Both the position numbers and the translations under genes were made by a program. 64,000 bases of DNA from the NCBI GenBank assembly GCA_022113835.1, contig JAILWY010000022.1, forward strand, positions 6,076,001 to 6,140,000, in the 5' to 3' direction. This document shows positions 1-10,234 of this stretch, one piece after another. The notes below the pieces were generated by a model, which saw only the letters and a list, made by a program, of their open reading frames with translations, did no database searches and had not been told where the DNA came from. Numbering within the stretch: position 1 is the first letter of the stretch; each line of letters starts with the position of its first letter. The DNA is from Atopsyche davidsoni. Lineage: Eukaryota; Arthropoda; Insecta; Trichoptera; Hydrobiosidae.

Positions 1-440
1 GGGGCGAAGATTTAAATTTCAATAGAACTTCTTCGAAGTCACGTGCTCCTGATACTTTTCATTGTAAAGTATATGAAACCTGCTCAAAGGGTATGGAGTT
101 TTTGATGTATTTTAGCGAACAATGGAATAAAAACAAGGCATTCAAAGGGTTAAAAAAAAATCAATTGAAGTCGGACAAAAAAGGTGAATTTTATGTATTT
201 TGTATTTCTTAGTCGATTTTGTATTCGTGAAAGTTTTTACGAGGTATTAAAAATCCTATTTTTTCAATACAAAATTTATTATTTAATCACTAAAACTGAT
301 AATTCCTGAAATTATATGAATTTTTTTAAACCAACATGAACCTTTCTTATAATTTGTCTAGAGAAGCTCTTGAAAGGCGAAAGCGCCCCACTAACGAAAG
401 TAATCGCAATTTCATAGCCATTAAAATCTTCATACATGTA
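1..440. other. AT-rich, no feature recognised
   Basis: This is AT-rich sequence with short homopolymer runs. I see no exon, terminal repeat or tandem array. Confidence 0.5.
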
Positions 441-450
441 TTACTTAGAT

Positions 451-523
451 GCTACCGGTTTCGCCAACACGCTTGGTTGACATCCTCAGGAAAAATAATA
501 TTCAGCCTGCGGATGCCAACCAA
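451..523 (-). ncRNA. Possible hammerhead-ribozyme relic beside a hairpin
   Basis: Read on the minus strand from 490 to 451 the sequence has CTGAGGA (fits the core CUGANGA), one extra T, a stem GTCAAC/GTTGGC with a 7-nt loop, then GAAA, CCGG and the permitted cleavage triplet GTA. The segment 473-490 also pairs with 506-523 at 16 of 18 positions, so it can form a competing hairpin. Hammerheads of this compact type are known from Penelope-like retroelements. No retroelement coding sequence is nearby and stem I is weak, so this is at best a relic. Confidence 0.3.
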
Positions 524-734
524 ACCGAGCACTAGATTTATTTTATATAAATTTAAAATTTAGTATTATTTATTGATAATTATTATTGGGTCACCGCACG
601 CCACTGGTAGTTTTTACATCTAGCAATACGACTCCAGGGCGAAAGAAAACAAAATCATAGGGGCGAAATGACAAAAACAAACGGGTGTTCTATTTTTATG
701 CCAAGTTTTCTGCCGAGGCGTCGATTCGGTGAGG

Positions 735-870
735 GCAAGGGGCGGCGGGGCAAGGGGCCAGGGGCAAGGGGCAAGGGGCAAGGGGCAAGGGGCAAGGGGC
801 GGCTCTCCAGTGGCGGGGGTGGCGGGGGCGGCGGGGCGGCGGGGCCTCGGGGGCACATTTCCATACAGAC
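735..870 (+). repeat. G-rich 7-bp minisatellite with quadruplex potential
   Basis: The 7-bp unit GGGGCAA is repeated about five times in a row (about 765-800). It is followed by further G-runs (GGGGG, GGGG) to about 858. Four or more G4 runs separated by three bases fit the intramolecular quadruplex pattern. The overlapping open frames here are low-complexity Gly/Arg/Ala or Pro and are not genes. Confidence 0.85.
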
Positions 871-1206
871 TGGAGTTTTATCGGCCGGGGCAGAGGCGGC
901 GCGGGAATTATGGAAATCCTCGGATAACTCCGTCCCAGAGCGATTTTTACACGCCATCGTATACTTTTATCGCCACCAAAGATACTGTCGACTCCGATAG
1001 CCGCACCGTGTATGATTTTATTGGATATTGTTTGACTTGCAAGTTTGCAAACTTACTCGATCGCTAGCACAGTAGTAGTGAGTTCAAACATTCTACACAT
1101 GCAAAAGCATTCTTTGAATGTCCCCAATAAAACGATTAATATAAATATACATATATATATATAAATACCACTGAAAATCGAAACCGCATATCTCCGCCTC
1201 AATTTT
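866..1206. other. No feature recognised
   Basis: Apart from a short TA run near 1140-1165, I see nothing that can be classified. Confidence 0.4.
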
Positions 1207-1632
1207 TGTGTACCAAATTGACTAAACTGATGTGCGTAGTGGGCAAAATACGCGTAAAATTGCGCGTGCGAAATCTAGTCTATGCACTCTTTGATTTGCA
1301 TGTAGTCAAATAAATCGTTTCTTATAAAAAGTTGAACCACTTCATCATACACACTTTGCGGATTACTTTGCATCACAGTAACACCACTTTGTCCTAAAAA
1401 TTGGAGGATTATCATTCTCTGACCACCCCACTTTGTTCAGAATCACTGGACAGTATTGGTAGAAGTAACGTTGACGAGTCTAAACAAACATTACGAGCTG
1501 GAAACCTAAAGAGTGAAATGACCTTCTGCCGTTTTTAGAGTAAACACATTCAAAAACGTATTAATACGCGCCCCGCTTTTAGACAGCAGTCCGCGAAACG
1601 GGTACTAGTACCCGTTTCGTTTAGTGTCTTAA
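1207..1632 (-). mobile_element. piggyBac-type non-autonomous element, copy 1
   Basis: On the minus strand this copy carries the shared 5' end (TTAA, then a degraded CACTAAA), the palindrome CGGGTACTAGTACCCG, the eroded transposase N-terminal frame, and the 3' part with TTTAGTCAATTTGGTACACA. The terminal GCGGG block seen in other copies is mutated, and part of the acidic coding segment is missing. TTAA at 1629-1632 marks the 5' boundary; the 3' boundary is approximate. Confidence 0.75.
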
Positions 1633-4136
1633 AACAGGGTTGTTGTTAGGTGTTTTAATTTTTAAGCCTATGATTAATCATCAAGTACATTAGTCGGTAA
1701 TGTACTCAGGTTGCGCGTACGTCAAGAGTGTCCCGAGAAATGCCCGAGAGCATCCGGCGGGATTAATGGACGCCATATTGAGCTCTTGTTAACACATAAT
1801 ATGTTTAAATAGTATAAAAAGCCAGAAAAAAGTGTCTTCACGAGTTCTTTGTCTATTCTGGTGTAAACGTGTTTGAATTTTTCGCCATTCTGTGCTTTAG
1901 TTTCAATATAATATTTGTGCTCATTAATTAAAGAAATCTTTCGTGTTTGAGATTTAGAAATATTTGCAGACATATTAATGCCTATTATTATGAAATTTTT
2001 GCCAAAAATGTAGGGTATTTGAATCGATTACAATGGGAAGTAAAATTGATATAACGTCGCCCTTAAAATTGTAGTAATTGTAGTGTATTTCACGTCCGGA
2101 GACACTCTGCTCGACTTGTGTAGTTACAGATGTAATTAATTCTGGAAACTCGGCGGGAGTTCCCCTGAAGTGCAAAGCCGTGTTGTATTTTTTAGTTAAA
2201 ATTAATTATAACTCTGCCTTTCCCTTATCGGTGAATAAACTAAAAGCCTTTGAAAACTTTGAAGTTATCTTCTATACAGCGTGTGTTAGGAAAGTGGCAC
2301 CAAAATTGCTGTCACCCTGTTATTTTTTTTGATTTAATCATTTGTAACAAAATTTTCTTTTTTGAGTTTAAGGAAGTGTTGAATTAATTGGTTTTGGGAT
2401 TGCACAGGAGCTGAGCGATTTGTGGATATATGAGACGTGTTTCTATATCACTATAAAGGGTATTCGACACTCGCTTGGAGAGTTTTAAATACATTTAAAA
2501 CAATTGGCTTGAATACAAATATTTACTTTTAAAAATTAGCGAATTCGCTGCGAAATTTTGTGCAAAAATTTGACCCTATTTTTGTATTTGCGCAAAATAT
2601 GCGCCGTAGCTCCTTTTTAGCAGAATGCAAACACCAACGATAAACAAGCGAATTTCCAGGGAGTTTCGTGAATATTCATTCTGTTGTTTTTTTTTATTAA
2701 AAAATATCTGGCGTTTGCAAGTTTTTATTTTCACACAAAACGATAAACACGAGGAATTTTTATCTAGGACATTGTGAACAATCGTTAACCCCAGATGTGT
2801 GTATGAAAATCAAAGGACTTTGCAATCAAAACGTGTATCGAAGAGCTGTGGTTATTAAATCCGTAAATTTCAATATATAATGCTTTGCGACAGTTTTAAA
2901 TGGCTTGGATATAAAAAGGCTTCAACGACAATTAATCATCCTTCAGTGAAATCCCTCTAAAGCCATTGAATATTTTGCTGGAATTCCGTATTGGATACTC
3001 GATGTTTGGCTTCGAGTGGTCTTTGTGGGTCAAAAGCCGGCTTGGATATAGTTATTGTATAGAATAAAAGCCAGGATATCGATTTCCTTTGTTCCTGGTG
3101 AAGCCGGGAGGTGCGCGAGATTCCCGCTGGCTAATTGCTCGGCGAACAACAAGTAATTAAAGTGATCTATGAAGAACATTTATTTATTAATTAAAGCCTT
3201 TGTTTTATCGCAACACGAGAACTTACTTTCGATTAAAGGGAATGCCAGAGAATTATACACACTTTTGCGATAAACTTGACCACCATTGTACACCATTCCA
3301 ATAATGGATATAAAATGCTAGATTGATGCGTATATCTCAAGTCTATTGTGTGATTTACGAACCGGTAATTTAAGACGAACAGAGTAGTCTTACAGGTCAC
3401 AGGATATGTGTGCTTCACAAATCTCATTGTAGCTTGAAATTTATCATAGTATAATTATTAGATAAACGAACCCATGAAACGACGAGAAAATGTTATTTCA
3501 TTTAAAAGATGGTTATAAAATCCGATTCAGGGTATCAGAGCGAGACGGATACCGCGAAGAGAAAAATTAACGTTCACTTTACATAGTAAATTATACAGAA
3601 TCTCTTTACTTATGTTAATTTATGATAAGACATTCAAGAAACCAGTGTTATTTGAGAGGTTTCTTGAAACCGCGACTCGAATTCAATTACTCCTTACAAT
3701 AATCGCGTACTTCGCTGTTTTCTTCACAAAATATTAAATATTTTTTCAATTTAGTTAAATTTAATAATAATAAGACACCTTGTGTAAACAATTAAATATA
3801 AATACAATATGTCTTCAGACGGCTTCTTAATAAATTTTTAAAATGCCATTCACGCCCTTTAGTCCGTAATGTCATCTACTGCGGATTTTACAAAAAGAGA
3901 TTTAAAGATAGTATGGTATATCAATTTTTGAAGGGTTTATCACTTGAAATATATTAGCAAAGTGGTCTAAGTTATTTAGGATCAAAAACATGTCAAATCA
4001 CATTAAAGCAGAATATGAAAAAATCACTTAATTTATATTAAAAATTTTAAGGTATTGAGCCTGTCGATCCGGCCCTTGGCAGGGAAGGGCCACATTATCT
4101 ATGCGTCCCGCTCACGGAACCAGCGTTCACTACCCC
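1633..4136. other. Non-coding upstream sequence, nothing recognised
   Basis: This is AT-rich sequence. The small open frames at 1722-1973, 1975-2175 and 3233-3427 have no recognisable domain and no codon bias unlike the surroundings. No terminal repeats or tandem units were seen. Confidence 0.45.
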
Positions 4137-4175
4137 TTAAAAATACAACACCCACTCTGAGGGATGTATTTTTAA
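4137..4175. repeat. Short inverted repeat (11-bp perfect arms)
   Basis: TTAAAAATACA at 4137-4147 is mirrored by TGTATTTTTAA at 4165-4175. It lies in a GC-richer patch (4060-4205) of unknown nature. Confidence 0.6.
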
Positions 4176-4527
4176 AAAGCCTGCCGACCTCGCACCGGAC
4201 GTGAAAATTCGAGTATTTTAATTATGTATTCACTGAAATAATGGGCCGTTTTCTCTAATTAAAGTTAAATTTTTATATATTGGATGAACTTTAGTATTTT
4301 AAAAAGCTTAATTATATTCCATATATTTTAAGGATGATTCAGGCTTTGTCCAGAAGCTCACTTTTCGCTGATTTACGCGCCGGCTCAGTGTGCAATGAAT
4401 AACGGTGCGAAATAAATAAAAACTACCCGGGAAATGCGAGCTTAACAATAAGTCCTGTACTGTAGTCCGGCTTTTTTAGATTAATGAGCTCATTACATTT
4501 TTTTAGGCTTATATATATATATATATA

Positions 4528-4916
4528 TCTACTATAATAATATCCATTGTGTGTGTGTGTGTATGTTTCATTTTTTGGTTCTCTATAGAATATCTTAAAA
4601 GATACAACGCTGATTTTTTGCATGTAAGTTCAATAATTTTTTCCGCAGTTATGTGCCGAATTTCATGACGATAAGATAATATTTTCATTAATTAACTAAT
4701 TGAATAAAACTATAAAATATGCTTAAGCGAGATTCGATATGTACGAATTATAGGATTCTGTTGTTCACCGCGAGAATTTCAAATTTAGAATTTTTCAAAT
4801 AAAGAACAGTGCAGAGAAAGTGATGCGTTGTTTGTGACACGAAATGTGTCAGAAATGTCATGTCACTATTGCATCGTTCATCGAATACGTCATTCTGTGA
4901 CGGGCTACATTTCTAG
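4528..4916 (+). mobile_element. Non-autonomous Helitron, copy A
   Basis: It begins TCTACTATAATAATA and ends ...TTTCTAG, inserted between A (4527) and T (4917). CGTCA-TTCTG-TGACG forms the usual 3' hairpin 10 nt before CTAG. There is no target-site duplication. It shares the 5' region (TGTGTGTATGTTTCATTTTT, then AAAAGATACAACGCTGATTT) with three other copies in the window. It sits next to a TA microsatellite. Confidence 0.88.
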
Positions 4917-5109
4917 TATATATATAAAAACAGAAGCAATCATTGTCGAGTATTCATATTTTTTTATTCAAGTGCAGATGCACTCACCGGTGGAGAGTAT
5001 TGCGCTACAAATGCAATGTGGAGCAGCAATATTAATATTATAAATAGTATTATTAACTAATTTATCTATTCAATACAATAATAAAAAAATGATTTAATAA
5101 TATTTTTCG

Positions 5110-5290
5110 CTTTGGCAAGAGTAGTCACCGGAGCAGACGCTCTCGGACTCAGTCAGACTGGGTCAGCTGCTGCTGCTGCTGCTGCTGCTGTTGCTAATGC
5201 TGCAGTGGCCGGACGCCTGGCAGAGGGCCAGCTCCTCGGAGTTGGGATGGGACTGCATTGCGAGGTCAGCGAACCTTCACGTGCCATGTT
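5110..5290 (+). other. GC-rich CTG-repeat island upstream of exon 1
   Basis: This compact GC-rich block contains about eight CTG/GCT repeats (5166-5191) and stands out from AT-rich flanks. On the + strand an open frame of 85 codons runs through it with an alanine run. On the minus strand a 30-codon frame starts MQSHPNSEELALCQASGHCS and ends in a serine run. The initiator-like TCAGTC occurs at about 5149. It could be an upstream untranslated exon or promoter of the DPP-like gene 1.5 kb downstream, or an unrelated small exon. No family is recognised. Confidence 0.35.
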
Positions 5291-5471
5291 CGTGCGTTCG
5301 ATCATCGATTCGTATCTTGCAGTTACACTAAATAAAACCCAGCTCAGGGGTCGTCAACTATATCGTTAAAAAATATTTAATATTTTTAGCGTTATTCGTT
5401 TGTCGTAGTCCCGTTATAATACATTAAAAAATGATATATCGTGATATATTCACTCTTATTTTGTTCTAAAG

Positions 5472-5812
5472 CAGTGCTTCTCAAAGTGGTCCCTGGGATC
5501 ATTCAGGGGATCCATGGAAAATTAAAATCGATTTGGGGGTCCCTGACCAACGTCAGGGGGTCCGCGCAAAGCTTAATATAAAATTGAATATAATTATTAG
5601 CAATTTTTACGTCCTGAGTAAAATATTAATATAGACAGGTGCATAAAATACAAGTAATAACAGGCATCGCGGTGAGTCAGGCAGGTTAATAGAGTCGATA
5701 CTTGCACCAAATAGTCTATAATATGATTTTATGTAGTTTTTCACCCAGGGTCCGTGGGCAAGTTTTGACTATGAAAGGGGGTCCATGGGCCAAAAGAGTT
5801 TGAGAGCCACTG
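5472..5812 (+). mobile_element. hAT-type non-autonomous element, family A, copy 1
   Basis: The termini are CAGTGCTTCTCAAAGTGG and GAGTTTGAGAGCCACTG, the imperfect inverted repeat typical of hAT elements. It is flanked by 8-bp duplications differing at one base (TTCTAAAG and TTCTTAAG). The interior holds characteristic GGGTCC repeats and no coding capacity. Two related copies lie at 38305 and 63026. Confidence 0.85.
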
Positions 5813-5825
5813 TTCTTAAGCGACT

Positions 5826-5862
5826 GGTTTTCAACTAAGGACGCTGGCGAAACCGATTGCTT
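5826..5862 (+). ncRNA. Degenerate hammerhead-like core
   Basis: TTTTCAAC, a 7-nt loop, GCTGGC, GAAA and CCGAT resemble the shared pattern YCAAC-loop-GTTGGC-GAAA-CCGGT found at 451-490 (minus) and 51971-52001. The CUGANGA part is not intact. Confidence 0.18.
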
Positions 5863-6599
5863 TAAAATAATAGAAAACTATACAAGTATCTCTTCCTATA
5901 GCCACATTCATGAATGCATATAACTGGGTCCCTTTTGGCAGGAACGTCTCTTGAGAGATGGAATTTCTTGCAAACAAAAATATTTGGATACAAAAACAGT
6001 GGATATTATTTGCAGCTAAAACGTTTTTCTATCAACGCTGTGTACAATAATTAATAAATTGTAAATAAATACATAAAAAAATATATACCTGAACAACAGG
6101 AATTTAGCCTTATAAATATGCTATTCAAAAATCGTGTATGTGTATGTATTTGTGTGTGTGTGTATGTGTGAGTGAATTTAGACATCATAAGTTAATGTAA
6201 TATAAAAAAATGGTTGATTTGTGTTATTTTATTTAATTGTTTGATTTTCCTCGATTAACACGTAGTTAAAACCACCCTTAACCTACCCCTGGTGCGCCCC
6301 CGCCCCTATTCCCGAGGCCTAATTCCGCTTGTTTCCTAACAAAGAGCTCACTCAAAGAAAAGCGGTCGATTTACATGAATATCTTCTTGTCTTCTACTTA
6401 AAATATTTTTTCTTTGTTCCAGAGACGACCAGCTAGAAGGAGGCCACGGAAAACAAGCGAAATAAATTAAATATTAAAAAAAATCGCGCTTTTAAATGTA
6501 ACAATTATTTCTGAAAGTTATTATCAGTCTCTGAAAATATTCAGTGATTTTTTTTTTGATAATTGGAAGTCAATATTTAAATTAATATCTAGTTAAGAT
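5863..6599. other. AT-rich upstream sequence with a TG-rich run
   Basis: TG-rich simple sequence lies at about 6136-6172 and a small C-rich patch at about 6270-6320. Nothing else was recognised before the 5' leader. Confidence 0.4.
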
Positions 6600-6792
6600 T
6601 TGATAATGGGATCACTTAAAGTTAGCGGCGGCAGAATTATAACGTTTGTGGTGAACTGAGGATGGACTCGCGCTGCTGGTGAAACAGGAGGCTACAGAGA
6701 CAGAAGGACACTCGCCTGGCTTCGGTTGTGATAAATGTGTATTCCTAAGTGTTGTGTTTAAGTGAACGAGTGAACAAGCCGCCCACGGCAAT
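6600..6792 (+). promoter_or_regulatory. 5' leader of the DPP-like gene with two short upstream ORFs
   Basis: The sequence before the start codon is richer in G+C than its surroundings. It holds two short ORFs that open and close before the main ATG: 6662-6682 (MDSRCW, stop) and 6735-6761 (eight codons, stop). Neither overlaps the main frame, so they would act through reinitiation or leaky scanning. The transcription start is not visible; no clear TATA box or initiator could be assigned. Confidence 0.5.
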
Positions 6793-6825
6793 ATGTCGGA
6801 CCACGATAATCAATTTGATGAAGAG
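6793..6825 (+). CDS. DPP6/DPP10-like: DPP6/10-like exon 1: start codon and cytosolic tail (11 aa)
   Basis: This short first coding exon reads MSDHDNQFDEE and ends at a strong donor, GAG|GTATGT, in phase 0. It joins exon 2 (ELVSANPNQRNW...) in frame. The acidic tail directly before a conserved NQRNWRG segment is typical of insect DPP6/10-like proteins. The ATG has A at position -3. The chosen start is the only ATG in this frame shortly upstream of the donor. Two short upstream ORFs precede it. The 32.7-kb gap to exon 2 is long but normal for a neural-type gene in an expanded genome. An alternative first exon elsewhere is possible, and without transcript data this exon is less certain than exons 2-5. 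Confidence 0.75.
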
Positions 6826-7289
6826 GTATGTAATTTTTCTCTAATTATTTGAATTAGTCACGTCCAGAAATACAAAAAATAATAGTAACCCCAAAGGTTT
6901 TGCGACAATCCACGGGAAGCAAAGCAATAGCTTTATATTGAGTATTGAAGGAGCCATAGTCTGAAGAAGTTCACAGAAATAAAATGAATTTCAGTAATAG
7001 GCGCCTGATCGTGTTATTTTCGTTGTTTAAATACATTAAAATATAACGGTGTCTTTTATTACAATTTTAATCAAAAATATCAATTAGTTGTGATAACTTT
7101 GATCATCTTACTATTAACCTGCTAGCAAGTAAAACAGATGGCTGAAAGGGGGCCTTTAGGTTATATTGGGGGTTAATTAAAGAGTCTATTTTAAGAATTA
7201 AAAAAAATTGTTTTGAAAAATGGAAATGCTATCAACAATTTTATTTTTTTCCCCCAGAGATTCCAATTCACTATCCACCATTAATATTA
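6826..7289. other. Start of intron 1, no feature
   Basis: Sequence after the exon 1 donor is AT-rich and unclassified. Confidence 0.4.
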
Positions 7290-7810
7290 TAAAGACTTTC
7301 TCACAGCTTTCACCTTTTGTATTTAAACAAAAAATATCAGCTAGACTTTATTTATAATATTATCTATATAATAATACAAAAATGACATAGATTTCACTGT
7401 ACATATATCGAGAGTAAAATTTTGAAAAGACTTTCACATGGCTTTCTCTCCACAAACATCAACAATATAAAATTAAAAAGACTTCTGTATAGATTTCACC
7501 TTACATGTTTTAACAAAAAAATATCAGCTTTACTTTCACACAACTTTCACCTCGCATTCACATTTCTTATTTCAACAAAATAATATCAGTTAAACTTTCA
7601 TACAGCTTTCACCTCACATAGATTATAAAAAATGGCAACTATACTTTCACATTGCGTTTACATTTTATTCTAACAATTCTGATAGTATCAAATAGACTTT
7701 TACACAGTTCTACTTTATTTTTGTCAACCCAAAAAAATTCAAATAGCTTGTTATATCTATTTACCTTTTCCTGTATTTATATTGACAAAATATTATCAGG
7801 TATTCAACCC
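7290..7810. repeat. Degenerate tandem repeat (about 75-100 bp units)
   Basis: The phrases AAAAATATCAG, AGACTTTCACACAGC and TTTCACCT recur at about 7305, 7415-7445, 7490-7560 and 7575-7615, with decayed forms to 7810. The pattern fits an old minisatellite within intron 1. Unit boundaries are approximate. Confidence 0.6.
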
Positions 7811-8339
7811 AACATCAGTAGAGAAATTTCTAGCTAGTTTACAACATTTTGAGTTTGGGTACTCTCTCTCAAGAATAAAGATAAAAGATCGCCAGGCAGG
7901 CGCCCCAACCATGGGGTGGTTATTTGCACAACCACAGATATTTTTTCTGCATTAGTTGGTTGTGTTTGCTTTGGGATCAGCAGACGCCGCGGAACGAGAA
8001 AAATCTTGTTTATTTTCTCCAATATCAATGAATCTTATTATCCGAGGCGTCCCAAAAGATTCGAGAAGTCACAAATCACGGAGCCATCTCAATTCCCCAG
8101 CACATTACTCTTCATATTCTAGGACTGGCAGTAGTCCAGGACCGCAATCAATTTTTCTTTCATCGCCATGATTAATAGCCAAGTATTAAAAAAAAAAAAT
8201 TAAACCGCCATTGCAAGAAGTACGACACGCCCAGCGATCCTCAACCTTATTTTGCATATCGACTGTGGAGGGAGGAATCGACTTACTCTCTATGGAGAGC
8301 ATCGTGATTCAAAACTTGCTTTGAAATAGTTTTTTTGTC

Positions 8340-8345
<6 letters not shown>

Positions 8346-8415
<70 letters not shown>

Positions 8416-8434
8416 TCGTATATATATATATATA
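8346..8434. repeat. TA dinucleotide microsatellite
   Basis: An almost uninterrupted TA run with one interruption (CTCG at about 8415). It abuts the left end of a TIR element. Confidence 0.95.
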
Positions 8435-8922
8435 GAGTGACCCAAAATTAATTTTTAAATTAAAAATTAAATTCAAAACCATTTTTGCAGTAAAGTTTTG
8501 GGAACACTTAAAAAAAACAATTTGACAGCTGACAGTTTAGGGTTACCCTGTTGCAGAGGTCCTCAACCTTTTTGCACCCAAGAGCACATTTTAGGATGCC
8601 GGTCGGGCGGCGGGCACCATTTATTTTTTTAAAAGAAATAGTATTTTAAAAATTATGAAAATATAATTGTTTTCGCTTATATTTCTCTGTTTAATTACTA
8701 AATATATATTTTTTTCATGACTTTTTATTGTAAACTTAGATATCTTTTTATCGCGGTCGCACACGTAAAACGGTTGGCGGGCGTCATGGTGCCCGCGGGC
8801 ATAGGGTTGGAAACCACTGGCCTTATTGTATTGACTTTATGATTCTTTTAAAAAATAACAATCAAAAAAATAAAAACTGCGTTTTCTATTTAATTCAAAT
8901 CTTGCGTTAATTTTGGGACACC
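8435..8922. mobile_element. Tc1/mariner-type MITE interrupted by a hAT element
   Basis: GAGTGACCCAAAATTAA at the left mirrors TTAATTTTGGGACACC at the right. Both ends are seated in TA repeats, as expected for a TA target. The interior has no coding sequence and is split by a hAT element at 8554-8819. The terminal match is imperfect by about two bases. Confidence 0.65.
8554..8819. mobile_element. hAT-type non-autonomous element, family B, copy 1 (nested)
   Basis: Its ends are CAGAGGTCCTCAACCTTTTT and GGTTGGAAACCACTG, with inner CGGGCACCAT and ATGGTGCCCGCGGGCA blocks shared with copies at 34126 and 59803. No clear 8-bp duplication remains. It lies inside the MITE at 8435-8922. Confidence 0.75.
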
Positions 8923-9470
8923 TATATATATATATATATATATATTTATTTTTTATTTTTTTAAGTGGCTAGGAAATAATGATAATTTTTATTTGTAATT
9001 CCGTTTGCCTATCAAGGCCTTCTTCTTATGCTTAGGTAGTAAAAGTCAAATAGAAGAAAACTCAAACTTAAAGATTGATAATACTAAATTAATTTATTTA
9101 AATAAATTACACTTTAAAGTTTTTTTCAGCGTTTGTGAATTTGAATGATTTATAGGGAGCCAACATTGTACATAAATTCAATTGTATTTTCAAAGTCATT
9201 ATTGTAAATGTAAGGTGTTGGGAGATGCGAAGATCGTGTGATCCGCTGCTGTGACCTGCATTTGGGATTTCAAAACTTTCGTGTGCCAAAAGTTGTCGGG
9301 TCGGGTCCGGCGACAAGCGAAACTGGCACTTTGGCACTGGAGCACTAGGGCGAGGGTCGGGACTTAATGAGCAATTCTCACGAAATCGACGTAAACTTCT
9401 TAAAGGGAACTCGTACAAATTAAGACCTTGCTTTCTATTTACATATATTTTTAAAACATTCAAAAATGAT
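8923..9470. other. TA run and unclassified intron sequence
   Basis: A TA run continues to about 8945. The 118-codon minus-strand frame at 9107-9463 has no recognisable domain; part of it (9280-9370) is GC-rich low-complexity. Confidence 0.35.
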
Positions 9471-9477
9471 TTGAATC

Positions 9478-9525
9478 ATCCAATGTCTTAGTCCTAGTAC
9501 CGGGACTGAAACGTCGGAAAATTCA
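9478..9525 (+). ncRNA. Hammerhead-like relic (GAAACGTC type)
   Basis: AGTCC-TAGTACCG-GGACT could form stem II and is followed by GAAACGTCGG, the core end seen in Penelope-type hammerheads. The upstream CUGANGA region is degraded (CCAATGT). A second GAAACGTCGGAA occurs at 20062. Confidence 0.2.
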
Positions 9526-9782
9526 TAGTATAACGCAACAGAATACTCTCTATAGACACGTGTATAATTTAATTAAATGAGAAAAAGTTTTCAGAATCTT
9601 CTACTACGCGGTCGTAATAAAAAGTTTTATTGGCGTTTTGTGTGCAAATATTGAATAATAAATAGCAGTATTTTCGGAGACACAGCGGGACTTATTAAAC
9701 TCACACTATTATGGCCATGTGTTGTATCCAATTCAACTACAATGCCCCTGTCACTTAGCTAGCATCTTTGTATTCATTTTAA

Positions 9783-10234
9783 CACACTAAAGGCGGGGCG
9801 GGTACTAGTACCCGTTTCGCTGACTTCTGTCTGAAGGCGGGGCGCATATTAATACGTTTTTGAATGTGCTTACTCTAAAAGCGGCAGAAGATAATTTTAT
9901 TCTTTAGATTTACGGCTCGAAATGTTTGTTCAGGATTCGTCAACGTTACTTCTACCAATACTGTCCAGTGATTCTGAACAAAGTGACAATGAAGAAGTGA
10001 ATGATAATCCTCCAATTATTGAACAATTTTTAGGACAAAGTGGTGTTGCTGTGATGCCAAGTAATCCGCAAAGTGTGTATGATGAAGTGCTTCAACTTTT
10101 TATAAGAAACGATTTATTTGACTACATGTAAATCAAATAGTGTATAGACTAGATTTCACACGTGCAATTTTACGCGAATTTTGCCCGCTACGCACATCTG
10201 TTTAGTCAATTTGGTTACCCGCTTAAAGTGTGTT
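9783..10234 (+). mobile_element. piggyBac-type non-autonomous element, copy 2 (best preserved)
   Basis: TTAA (9779-9782) is followed by CACACTAAAGGCGGGGCGGG, then the palindrome CGGGTACTAGTACCCG. The right end is TTACCCGCTTAAAGTGTG followed by TTTTAA. The ends form an imperfect inverted repeat. The interior holds an intact 69-codon frame (9922-10131) resembling a piggyBac transposase N-terminus. It is the only copy in which the CAG codon replaces the TAG found near the start of the frame elsewhere. Confidence 0.85.
9922..10131 (+). pseudogene. piggyBac-like transposase N-terminal fragment
   Basis: This 69-residue frame has an acidic stretch (SSDSEQSDNEEVNDNPPIIE) followed by QFLGQSGV and QSVYDEVLQLFIRNDLFDYM. 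An acidic, serine-rich N-terminus followed by a helix ending F..ELFDYI is typical of piggyBac transposases just before the DDE domain. The rest of the transposase (over 400 residues) is absent. The family is inferred from this pattern plus TTAA targets. It cannot transpose by itself. Confidence 0.6.

Noticed and set aside
620..1067. Overlapping open frames on both strands rich in Pro or Gly/Arg
   Set aside because: They are translations of the GGGGCAA minisatellite and adjacent G-runs.
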